Source: Dehalococcoidales bacterium
Lineage (GTDB): Bacteria; Chloroflexota; Dehalococcoidia; Dehalococcoidales; CSSed11-197
Length of the DNA: 10,588 bases
NCBI GenBank assembly: GCA_028705415.1
Contig: JAQWDO010000023.1
Span: 1-10,588 of the forward strand
Reading direction: 5' to 3'
In this document: in pieces, positions 1 through 6,345 of the stretch
How positions within the stretch are numbered: the first letter of the stretch is position 1
How the letters are laid out: each line of letters begins with the position of its first letter
The notes under the pieces: generated by a model
The model's database searches: none
The model's input: only the letters and a program-made list of their open reading frames with translations
What the model was told of the DNA's origin: nothing
Made by a program: the position numbers and the translations under genes

Positions 1-132
1 CTCCCGCGTATATATTGCGTTCATATGAGCAAGGTGCTTGAAGATGAAATAAAAGCCGAATTGAGTGAAGTTGCCGGGAAGCTGGGGGCAGATATTACGC
101 CTGCACATGAAGGTATTGTAATTACACTGTAA
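1..132 (+). CDS. 3' end of a gene, possibly metallo-beta-lactamase-fold hydrolase (partial)
   Basis: The frame is open from the first base to TAA at 130-132, giving 43 residues that begin LPRIYCVHMSKVLEDEIKAE. An internal ATG at 25 is in frame, but the open upstream frame means the true start lies outside the window. The ending (a His in a VHMS context, an amphipathic helix, then a short ITPAHEGIVITL tail) resembles the C-termini of metallo-beta-lactamase-fold hydrolases, where a late metal-binding His is followed by a helix and a tail like 'AHDGM.I.L'. This is pattern recognition on a short fragment, so the family is a guess; that a coding end is present is more secure. The gene converges on nadC with only 27 nt between the stop codons and no obvious terminator hairpin. 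Confidence 0.5.
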   Translation, partial: LPRIYCVHMSKVLEDEIKAELSEVAGKLGADITPAHEGIVITL

Positions 133-159
133 AATTGCAGTATGGCAAAAGCTTAAAGG

Positions 160-1020
160 CTAATAACCGGCAACTTCCAGGCTGAAATCCATGTTTTTGG
201 CTGAATGCGTCAGCGCTCCGATAGAAATATAATCGACTCCGGTTGCGGCTGCTTCAGCCACGTTTTCCAGCGTTATCCCGCCCGAAGCTTCAAATTTGAC
301 CCGTCTGCCAATCGCCCTGACTGCTTTTTCCATCTCGTCCGGGAGCATGTTATCCAGCAGGATGATATCTGCTCCGGAATCTGCCACCTGGAGCGCTTCG
401 TTAAAACTGGTTACCTCTGCTTCCACCTTGATGGCTTCCGGGGCATTTTTCCTGGCAATGGCGACAATCTCCCCGAGGTTTTTGCCGGATGCCCTGAGAG
501 CATTCAGGTGGTTATCCTTGATCAGGACGCCGTCTGCCAGGTTCATACGGTGGTTACGGCCGCCGCCAGCTTTAACCGCATATTTTTCAAACATTCTCAA
601 GGTGGGTTTTGTTTTACGCGTATCACAAATCACCGCGCCGGTGCCCTTGACGCGTTCAACAAATTGCGAAGTGAGCGTCGCAATGCCGCTCATCCAGCCC
701 AAAATATTGAGGGCGGTGCGCTCTGCTCTTAAAATATCACGCGCCCTGCCGCAGATTCTGGCTACGGTATCGCCTGATTTTATGCGGTTCCCATCCTGAA
801 AATACACATCAATTTCAAGCTCTTCGTTTATCGCAAGAAATACCTGCCGGCAGATATCCACGCCTGCCAGCACTCCGTCTTCACGTGCCTGGACCAGGGC
901 TTCCATCATCAAATCATCAGGGATAACCAGTGATGTCGTGATATCATTTCCGGCCATATCTTCATCCAGTGCACGATGGATAAAACGCTTGATTTCCTCC
1001 TGGTTAAGAACAGTTGCCAC
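160..1020 (-). CDS. nadC: Nicotinate-nucleotide pyrophosphorylase (carboxylating), NadC / QPRTase
   Basis: This cytosolic enzyme converts quinolinate and PRPP to nicotinate mononucleotide, CO2 and PPi in de novo NAD synthesis. The 286-residue product has the usual family length. Visible motifs are RAERTALN (99-106) at the end of the N-terminal domain, TRKTKP (134-139), GGGRNHR (152-158) and IKDNH (167-171), the basic residues that bind quinolinate and PRPP in this family. Further along are VEAEVT, DNM, EASGGI and the late ISIGALTHS phosphate-binding segment. The start is GTG at 1018-1020, preceded by AAGGAG (1028-1033) with a 7-nt spacer. It lies inside the end of nadB, overlapping it by 17 nt, so translational coupling is likely. 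No key residue looks altered. Identification is secure. Confidence 0.96.
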   Translation of the reverse strand: MATVLNQEEIKRFIHRALDEDMAGNDITTSLVIPDDLMMEALVQAREDGVLAGVDICRQVFLAINEELEIDVYFQDGNRIKSGDTVARICGRARDILRAERTALNILGWMSGIATLTSQFVERVKGTGAVICDTRKTKPTLRMFEKYAVKAGGGRNHRMNLADGVLIKDNHLNALRASGKNLGEIVAIARKNAPEAIKVEAEVTSFNEALQVADSGADIILLDNMLPDEMEKAVRAIGRRVKFEASGGITLENVAEAAATGVDYISIGALTHSAKNMDFSLEVAGY

Positions 1021-2563
1021 CTGTTTGCTCCTTTTCGAAAACTATGTGCTTTCGCCATTCTTCGCTCTGGTGGGGGTGGTCTTCAAGATAGTGGGCCCCG
1101 CGGCTTTCTTTCCTGGTGAAGGCTGCTTCGACCAGCAGCCGAGCTATCAGCACCAGGTTGCCGAGCTCAAAGCCGCCTTGCCCCTCGGGGGCCATCATGG
1201 CTGCCTGCCAGCCGGATAGAATGGTCCGGGCTTCAGCCAGACCAGTTTCACTTCTTAAAATTCCGGCTTTGTACCACATCAGGTTTTGCAGCCCCTCAAG
1301 AGTTGGCTTGCCGGTTCCGGCTTCTGGCTCTGCTGCGGGAAGGCGCATTGTTTCGGCCTTGACTTGAGACGTTTCTTCTTCTTTACCTCTGATCCCCAGC
1401 GTATAATCAACAATACGGCGGCTGTAAACCAGCACTTCCATCAGCGAATTTGATGCCAGCCGGTTGGCGCCGTGTACTCCGGTGGCCGATGCTTCCCCGG
1501 CAACAAACAGGTTTTTTATATTTGTTTCCCCGTGATAATCAACCTTTACGCCTCCGATCATGTAATGGGCAGCCGGGGCTACCGGTATCAGTTCTTTGGT
1601 GATATCGATCCCGTTATCCAGGCAAAAACGGTATATCTGCGGAAAGCGGGCTGCAATGCGCTGGTGCGGCATATGGCGTATATCCAGGAATACGGAATCC
1701 GAACCGGTTTTGGTCATTTCAGCCACAATGGAACGCGCCACAACGTCCCGCGGCGCAAGCTCCGCCTCCCGTGCATAGGAAGGCATAAACCTTTCATCCC
1801 GGTTGTTTAACAGCACGCCGCCTTCACCTCTGACCGCTTCCGAAATCAAAAAGGGAGCAAGGCCTGGTATGCACAGTGCAGTGGGATGAAACTGGAAAAA
1901 TTCAATATCCGTCACCTGTGCCCCCGCTTTGTAGGCCAGGGCAACTCCGTCTCCGGTAGCTACTGAAGGGTTGGTGGTAAGGCGGTAAAGCTGTCCGGCT
2001 CCGCCTGTAGCCAGGATAACAAACCGGGCATTGAAGCTTCTGGATTCTCCCGGCTTTTTGCCGGCTATCTTTATCCCTTCAGCGGTTCCGTTTCCGGTTA
2101 TTATTTCTCCTACCAGGGCGTTTTCTTCCAGGTGGATATCTGACGTGAGAACCAGCCGACTGAGAGCTTCTTCAATGCGAGCGCCGGTAGCATCACCACC
2201 TGCGTGCAAAATGCGCGGCATGCTGTGTGCCGCTTCAAGCGTCAGGGCAATTTGACCATCAACGGTATCAAAATCTACCCCCATCTGGACCAGATCGGCA
2301 ATTCGGGCAGGAGCTTCTTCTACCAGGATTCTTACCGCATCTTCGTCACACAAACCGGCACCGGCTTTGAGGGTATCCCTCATGTGTATTTCAGGCGAAT
2401 CCCCCAAACCGACAGCCGCCGCAATGCCGCCCTGGGCAAGGCGCGAATTGCAGTCACTGAGTTTGCCCTTGGTAACCAGCAATACACTGCCGTGCCGGGA
2501 AGCCATAAGTGCTGAATACAGCCCGGCTATGCCGCTGCCGACAATAATATAATCGTATTTCGT
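1004..2563 (-). CDS. nadB: L-aspartate oxidase NadB, apparent ACG start
   Basis: This FAD flavoprotein oxidises L-aspartate to iminoaspartate, the first step of de novo NAD synthesis; NadA (not in this window) then makes quinolinate. Taken from 2563 the product is 519 residues, normal for NadB. The N-terminus reads KYDYIIVGSGIAG, the FAD-binding Rossmann motif with GSGIAG at about residues 9-14. Later motifs are SRLAQGGIAAAV, HPTALCIPG, SEAVRGEGG, APRDVVAR and the C-terminal FAD signature GEASATGVHGANRLASNSLM. The first ATG is at 2506, but starting there would delete the FAD motif. In frame upstream there is only ACG (2561-2563), directly preceded by TAA (2564-2566). GGAGGG (2570-2575) sits 6 nt before the ACG, ideal for initiation. 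I therefore place the start at ACG; a sequence error replacing ATG is the alternative. It lies 20 nt after yajC and overlaps nadC. Confidence 0.93.
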   Translation of the reverse strand, partial: TKYDYIIVGSGIAGLYSALMASRHGSVLLVTKGKLSDCNSRLAQGGIAAAVGLGDSPEIHMRDTLKAGAGLCDEDAVRILVEEAPARIADLVQMGVDFDTVDGQIALTLEAAHSMPRILHAGGDATGARIEEALSRLVLTSDIHLEENALVGEIITGNGTAEGIKIAGKKPGESRSFNARFVILATGGAGQLYRLTTNPSVATGDGVALAYKAGAQVTDIEFFQFHPTALCIPGLAPFLISEAVRGEGGVLLNNRDERFMPSYAREAELAPRDVVARSIVAEMTKTGSDSVFLDIRHMPHQRIAARFPQIYRFCLDNGIDITKELIPVAPAAHYMIGGVKVDYHGETNIKNLFVAGEASATGVHGANRLASNSLMEVLVYSRRIVDYTLGIRGKEEETSQVKAETMRLPAAEPEAGTGKPTLEGLQNLMWYKAGILRSETGLAEARTILSGWQAAMMAPEGQGGFELGNLVLIARLLVEAAFTRKESRGAHYLEDHPHQSEEWRKHIVFEKEQTGGNCS

Positions 2564-2569
2564 TTAATT

Positions 2570-2575
2570 CCCTCC
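2570..2575 (-). promoter_or_regulatory. Shine-Dalgarno that decides the nadB start
   Basis: GGAGGG on the minus strand lies 6 nt (AATTAA) before an ACG codon at 2561-2563. The ACG opens the frame that encodes the FAD-binding motif. No ATG, GTG or TTG lies in that frame between the upstream TAA (2564-2566) and the motif, so this site supports a non-canonical start. Confidence 0.7.
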
Positions 2576-2583
2576 GGGTAATA

Positions 2584-2859
2584 CTAGGCTGTTTTTGGTT
2601 CTCCCTCACGGAAAGCAATACTTGCCCGGGTCATGCGAACGGTTGCCCCGGATTCCAGTTTGAGCAGAACGCTGTCTTCTTTCATACTCTCAATAACACC
2701 GTGTATACCCCCGATGGTGATTACCCTGTCACCGACACTTAAACTGGAAAGAAGGGCCTGATGTTCCTGCTGGCGTTTGCGCTGTGGCCGGATGATCAGG
2801 AAGTAAAACATACCGAACATGAGTACCATAAACACGACAAGCATAATAGTTTGATCCAT
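2584..2859 (-). CDS. yajC: YajC, Sec translocon accessory subunit
   Basis: YajC is a small membrane protein that associates with SecDF and the SecYEG protein-export channel. The 91-residue product has one N-terminal hydrophobic segment (about residues 5-22), directly followed by the family hallmark IIRPQRKRQQEH and a small beta-rich cytoplasmic domain (SVGDRVITIGGIHGVI and onward). Length and layout are typical. The ATG at 2857-2859 follows a strong AGGAGG Shine-Dalgarno about 8-9 nt upstream. No secD or secF neighbour is present; instead it sits 27 nt after miaB and 20 nt before nadB in what looks like one transcription unit. Identification is secure. Confidence 0.93.
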   Translation of the reverse strand: MDQTIMLVVFMVLMFGMFYFLIIRPQRKRQQEHQALLSSLSVGDRVITIGGIHGVIESMKEDSVLLKLESGATVRMTRASIAFREGEPKTA

Positions 2860-2886
2860 TTTGATAACCTCCTCAGGTTTTAATAT

Positions 2887-4137
2887 TTATTTTATCAGGG
2901 AGCCTCTTAAAAACCAGGGGCTGGAATGTTCAATCTTTACCGGTACCAGTCTGCCCGACTGGTCGTCCGGGTGCTCAAAAAATACCAGTTTGTCACTCTG
3001 GCTGCGGCCGTACCACTTTCCCTTCTTCCTGCCTTCCACCAAAACTTCAAAAGTTTGTCCGACCAGCCTGCAGTTTATTTCCCCGGCGATTTTCCCCTGC
3101 ACTTCTTCTATCAGTTTCCGGCGCCGGGCTTTCTCTGCCGGGTCAACATCATCTGCATACTTTCTGAAAGCAAGCGTTTCAGGCCTTGGGGAATACATGG
3201 CGACATGCACAGCATCAAAGCGGGCTTCCTCCAGAAATTGCAGCGTGTTGCCAAACTGTTCCGGGGTCTCACCGGGAAAGCCTACAATAATATCGGTTGT
3301 TATGGCAATTCCGCTGACTTCCCGGCGCAGCTGGCCAAGCAGCTCACGGTAGTGTTCGAGAGTATATCCCCTGTTCATTTTTTTAAGAATTTCACCATCT
3401 CCGGACTGGACGGGCAGGTTTAACTGTTTGCATACCTTTTCCAGCCGGGCTATTGCCCGGACAAGCCCGGGGCTCATATCTTTGGGGTGATTGGTTAAAA
3501 AACGAATGCGCTCAAGGCCTTCTATTTTGTTTATCCGCTCGAGCAGCATGGCAAGGTCCGGCTTTTCCGCCAGATCGTGCCCGTATGAATCCACGTTTTG
3601 CCCCAGTAAAATTAGTTCGCGGGCTCCTCCTTCTACCAGATTGCAGGCTTCTTCTTCAATTGCAGCTACCGGCCGGCTTTTTTCCCGGCCGCGCCTGTAG
3701 GGTACTATACAATAACTGCAGAAGTTGTCACATCCCTGAATGATGGTTATCCCGCTGCTTATTGCCGCTTGTTTGGGGAGGCTATACCTGGAAACATCCG
3801 CCATATCCTCGAATGTTGGCTCTGAACCGGCAGGAAAAATGTAATCTACAAACGGGTACTTGCGGTGCATTTCCGCCAGGTTACTTGAGACAAAACAACC
3901 TGTAAGTGCTATTTTAATTTCCGGCCGGCTTTTCTTCAGGTGCCGCAGGCGCATCAGTTGATTTACCACCCGGTTCTCCGCACTCTGGCGAACAACACAG
4001 CTATTTATGAGTACCAGGCTGGCATCTTCAGCTCTGCTTGCACTGATAAAGCCATGATTTTCCAGCAGGGCGGCAAGCCTTTCGGATTCAGCCCGATTCA
4101 TCTGGCAACCTATGGTCCAAGCATAATATGAAGGCAT
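2887..4137 (-). CDS. miaB: tRNA-2-methylthio-N6-dimethylallyladenosine synthase MiaB
   Basis: MiaB is a radical-SAM methylthiotransferase that adds a 2-methylthio group to i6A at position 37 of tRNAs reading UNN codons. From ATG at 4135-4137 the product has 416 residues. The N-terminal UPF0004 domain carries three Cys ligands for the auxiliary 4Fe-4S cluster: C11 (TIGCQMN), C47 (NSCVV) and C81 (TGCF). The radical-SAM motif CDNFCSYC gives C136, C140 and C143, followed by PYRRGREKSR, which favours MiaB over related MtaB or RimO. A TRAM domain occupies roughly the last 60 residues. The frame extends to a TTG at 4162-4164, but MiaB proteins usually begin close to the YYxWTIGCQMN block and neither start has a strong Shine-Dalgarno, so I chose the ATG. 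It lies between tRNA-Ser and yajC with no terminator visible on either side. Confidence 0.95.
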   Translation of the reverse strand: MPSYYAWTIGCQMNRAESERLAALLENHGFISASRAEDASLVLINSCVVRQSAENRVVNQLMRLRHLKKSRPEIKIALTGCFVSSNLAEMHRKYPFVDYIFPAGSEPTFEDMADVSRYSLPKQAAISSGITIIQGCDNFCSYCIVPYRRGREKSRPVAAIEEEACNLVEGGARELILLGQNVDSYGHDLAEKPDLAMLLERINKIEGLERIRFLTNHPKDMSPGLVRAIARLEKVCKQLNLPVQSGDGEILKKMNRGYTLEHYRELLGQLRREVSGIAITTDIIVGFPGETPEQFGNTLQFLEEARFDAVHVAMYSPRPETLAFRKYADDVDPAEKARRRKLIEEVQGKIAGEINCRLVGQTFEVLVEGRKKGKWYGRSQSDKLVFFEHPDDQSGRLVPVKIEHSSPWFLRGSLIK

Positions 4138-4230
4138 ATAATATTTCCAGTCCAGAACTGTCAACGGGAGGTTGCCCCGCCGGCTTTAGAGTGGTGCTGT
4201 CGGGATGGGCGGCTTTTGCGAATGGATTAC

Positions 4231-4322
4231 TGGCGGAGGGAGAGGGATTCGAACCCTCGACACCGGTTTCCCGATGTAAGCGCTTAGCAGGCGCCCGCAC
4301 TAGACCACTATGCGATCCCTCC
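4231..4322 (-). tRNA. tRNA-Ser(GCU)
   Basis: The reverse complement folds as a class II tRNA. The acceptor stem GGAGGGA/TCCCTCC is a perfect 7 bp. The D arm is GCA..TGC with GTGGTCTAG in the loop, and the anticodon loop CTGCTAA has anticodon GCT at 4286-4288. A long variable arm (around ACATCGGGAAACCGGTGT) is typical of serine tRNA. The T arm is GAGGG-TTCGAAT-CCCTC. Discriminator G and an encoded CCA (4231-4233) complete the gene. It reads AGC/AGU serine codons. No hairpin plus T-run follows it, so it may be co-transcribed with miaB 93 nt downstream. Confidence 0.96.
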
Positions 4323-4754
4323 CCGCGAAGGGCTGTTCAGCCCTGTTACCCGTTTAATATATCATATCCGGAGCTTGAGCTTAAAGTCCGGCCGCCCGGA
4401 AGTTTTATAAGTAATGTTTTTGGTTATTAAAATGCGGTCTTTTACCGTCTTTTATAGAAGTTTTGACGGCTGGTAAACATAAAGAAACTTTATTTTTTGG
4501 CTCCTGATTTTTTAAATACGAAAGCCTCATTTAGCGCAAATTCGGGAGTTTAAGGGAGCATTTTCGAGCTTGTGGCGGGGGGTGCTCTTGCTCAATCCGC
4601 CACAAAAGCCTTGCCCTTGATGCCGGGGTATTGTTAACATTACCTCCGGTTTTCACTATTCTCTCTCAAAAAAATCTGTAACCTCTTCGCAGTTTATCTA
4701 ATCCCGTCTTGGCGGGCGTAAGTCACTTAAATAAGAAGGAGAACTGGCTCAATA
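4323..4754. other. 432-bp non-coding region between divergent tRNA-Ser and dnaA
   Basis: No convincing gene is seen here; the plus-strand frame crossing the left part runs through the tRNA and has no homology signal. The stretch should hold the leftward promoter of the tRNA-Ser/miaB block and the rightward dnaA promoter. A TATGAT-like -10 for the leftward unit lies near 4360-4370, without a good -35. Visible structures are a palindrome GGGCTG-TT-CAGCCC close to the tRNA 5' end, a small hairpin TCCGG-CCGC-CCGGA (around 4387-4400), and a 9-bp inverted repeat at 4570-4605 listed separately. No clear DnaA boxes of the canonical type were found on either strand. Confidence 0.6.
4570..4605. repeat. 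Perfect 9-bp inverted repeat upstream of dnaA
   Basis: TTGTGGCGG (4570-4578) and CCGCCACAA (4597-4605) are exact reverse complements separated by 18 nt. The stem can be extended by GC pairing if two A residues on the right side bulge out. No T-run follows, so it does not look like an intrinsic terminator. It lies about 150 bp before the dnaA start. It could be a structured mRNA leader, a small RNA or a protein-binding site; the sequence does not decide between these. Confidence 0.6.
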
Positions 4755-6083
4755 ATGCCTTTAGCACGACAAATCTGGCAAGCGGCTCTTGGAGAACTGG
4801 AACTTCAAATGACCCGCCCGAATTTTAATACCTGGCTTAAAGGCACTACCGGGCTCAGTTTTAATGACGGTGTTTTTACTATAGGTGTTCCCAGCTCATT
4901 TGTTGCTGAATACCTTGAAACCAACCAGTGTTCCATGATAGAGCGAACTGTTATGCGCCTTGCCTCGCGAGATGTAAAAATCTGCTTCCAGGTTAACTCC
5001 CCCGGTTTTGAAAGGGACGAGTCTGATCATGGCCGGAAAAACCCTGATACAACTGTTCATCACCGTTTTAACCCCAGATATACATTCAGGAGTTTTATCA
5101 CTGGCAGCGGCAATCAGCTGGCACATGCGGCAGCAGTAAGTACCGCCAGGGGGCCGGGCCAACTTTACAATCCCCTGTTTTTGTACGGCGGGGTAGGTCT
5201 CGGCAAGACCCATCCCCTTCATGCTATCGGTCATGCCGCCAGTCAAAACAACCTGCAGGCACTTTATGTAAGCGGGGAACAGTTTACCAACGATTTTATT
5301 GGCTCCATTCGTACCGGCAACGGTGAGGAGTTCCGCAACCGGTATCGAAGCGTGGATATCCTCCTGGTGGATGATATCCAGTTTATCAGCGGAAAGGGCC
5401 AGACGGAAGAATGTTTTTTCCACACATTCAATGAACTGCATAACGGCTCCCGCCAGATAGTGCTTTCAAGCGATCGTTCCCCAAAAGAAATGCCGTTGAT
5501 CGAGGACCGCCTTCGCTCAAGATTTGAATGGGGTTTAACCGTCGATATCCAGCCGCCGGATTTCGAAACGCGTCTGTCAATATTGAAATCCAAGGCAGAA
5601 CGGGACGGAATTTTGGTTATACCTGAGGTTCTTGAGTTAATTGCCAGTGAAATCAAGAGTAATGTTCGTGAACTGGAGGGTTCCTTAAACCGCATTACGG
5701 CCTATTCCAGGCTTCTTAATGCAGATATAACCCCGGAGCTTGCACGAAGGGCTATTTCGGATATTGGCTCGAGTTCCAGTAACGGTCATTCAGCAGATGC
5801 TATCATCCGCGAGGTTGCCTCTGCTTTTTCGCTTGAACTGGAGGATTTAACTGGCCGGCGGAGAGATAAAACCACTGCACTTGCTCGCCAGCTGGCTATG
5901 TACTTATTGAAAAGTTATCACAACTTTCCGCTTTGTCAGATTGGAGTGTTGCTTGGTGGCCGCAACGCATCAACAGTCAGCCATGCATGTGAAAAAATGG
6001 CTCGCGATATTGATAATAACCCGCCTCTCAAACGGCAGGTTGAGACTATTTGCAGTAAGTTCTCTTCCTCTATATTGAGCTAA
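4755..6083 (+). CDS. dnaA: Chromosomal replication initiator DnaA, divergent
   Basis: DnaA is the AAA+ ATPase that binds origin DNA and opens the duplex. The 442-residue product shows all four domains. Domain I (about 1-80) begins QIWQAALGELE. A short linker follows. The AAA+ core starts near 105 and has Walker A GGVGLGKT (145-152), Walker B LLVDD (203-207), a sensor 1 region SSDR (238-241), box VII DRLRSRFEWG (251-260) and sensor 2 NVRELEGSLNR (303-313). Domain IV (about 345-442) ends in the signature helix GGRNASTVSHA (401-411). Two oddities stand out. The signature is normally GGRDH(T/S)TV, so Asp-His-Thr/Ser is Asn-Ala-Ser here (404-406). The segment after Walker A reads THPLHAI, where THLLHAI is usual (Pro154). 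The frame is intact, so the gene is probably functional. AAGGAG ends 13 nt before the ATG, a rather long spacer. No dnaN follows. It could be the only dnaA or a divergent second copy. Confidence 0.94.
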   Translation: MPLARQIWQAALGELELQMTRPNFNTWLKGTTGLSFNDGVFTIGVPSSFVAEYLETNQCSMIERTVMRLASRDVKICFQVNSPGFERDESDHGRKNPDTTVHHRFNPRYTFRSFITGSGNQLAHAAAVSTARGPGQLYNPLFLYGGVGLGKTHPLHAIGHAASQNNLQALYVSGEQFTNDFIGSIRTGNGEEFRNRYRSVDILLVDDIQFISGKGQTEECFFHTFNELHNGSRQIVLSSDRSPKEMPLIEDRLRSRFEWGLTVDIQPPDFETRLSILKSKAERDGILVIPEVLELIASEIKSNVRELEGSLNRITAYSRLLNADITPELARRAISDIGSSSSNGHSADAIIREVASAFSLELEDLTGRRRDKTTALARQLAMYLLKSYHNFPLCQIGVLLGGRNASTVSHACEKMARDIDNNPPLKRQVETICSKFSSSILS

Positions 6084-6111
6084 CTTTTTAAATTTTCTAT
6101 TTTTCATATTC

Positions 6112-6214
6112 CTTGTATAACTGTGTCTTTCATTTTCATTCTTTTGTCTTTAATTCTCAAAAATTTTGGATAACTTTGCTGATTTTTTCGATAACTCCGA
6201 CCGGTTTTCGATAA
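6112..6214 (-). repeat. Four phased 9-mers resembling variant DnaA boxes
   Basis: Read on the minus strand the copies are TTATACAAG (6112-6120), TTATCCAAA (6165-6173), TTATCGAAA (6186-6194) and TTATCGAAA (6206-6214), consensus TTATNSAAR. The first three are preceded by AG and the last by AC. Start-to-start distances are 53, 21 and 20 bp, close to whole numbers of helical turns, so all copies face the same side of the DNA. The classical box is TTATNCACA; the 5' half matches while the 3' half differs in every copy, always with A in place of C at position 8. Confidence 0.55.
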
Positions 6215-6276
6215 GTGGCGTTTTAACCATATTTAAAACCTTGGTTATTTTAAATTCTGTTAACTGAAATGCAATA

Positions 6277-6285
6277 TGCTATTAT
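6277..6285 (+). promoter_or_regulatory. Possible extended -10 promoter element for obg
   Basis: TGCTATTAT fits an extended -10 box (TGnTATAAT with one mismatch) about 60 nt before the obg start. No strong -35 is seen 16-18 nt upstream, which is acceptable for extended -10 promoters. The surrounding AT-richness makes chance matches likely. Confidence 0.35.
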
Positions 6286-6345
6286 TACTAAGACTAATAA
6301 AAAATCATTACTCAGAAAGTATATTTTGATTGGAATAATAAGAGC

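Larger units (their letters stand above)
6084..6345. other. AT-rich intergenic region, candidate replication origin
   Basis: The gap between dnaA and obg is conspicuously AT-rich compared with the genes around it. It holds four same-orientation 9-mers related to DnaA boxes (listed separately) followed by a strongly AT-rich stretch (about 6221-6345) that could act as an unwinding element. Position next to dnaA, phased repeats and adjacent AT-rich DNA together are the usual layout of a bacterial origin. It also must contain the obg promoter. Origin function is inferred, not shown. Confidence 0.5.

Noticed and set aside
205..732. Long plus-strand frames opposite nadC, and similar frames opposite nadB, miaB, dnaA, obg and selD
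   Set aside because: These are shadows of strongly conserved genes on the other strand, with no Shine-Dalgarno or family motifs.
1004..2506. nadB starting at the first ATG (2506)
   Set aside because: This would remove the N-terminal FAD-binding motif GSGIAG, which is encoded in the same frame upstream behind a good Shine-Dalgarno.
4138..4164. N-terminal extension of miaB from TTG 4164
   Set aside because: MiaB proteins begin close to the YYxWTIGCQMN block; the extension has no family counterpart and no Shine-Dalgarno.
4329..4344. Palindrome GGGCTG-TT-CAGCCC upstream of tRNA-Ser as a terminator
   Set aside because: No T-run follows on either strand, and it lies on the promoter side of the tRNA.
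4128..4430. Plus-strand frame of 100 codons crossing the tRNA-Ser gene
   Set aside because: It is antisense to a well-folded tRNA and the start of miaB and shows no recognisable protein feature.
6112..6214. Repeat units as a CRISPR array
   Set aside because: The units are only 9 bp with 11-44 bp gaps, far too short for CRISPR repeats, and no cas gene is present.
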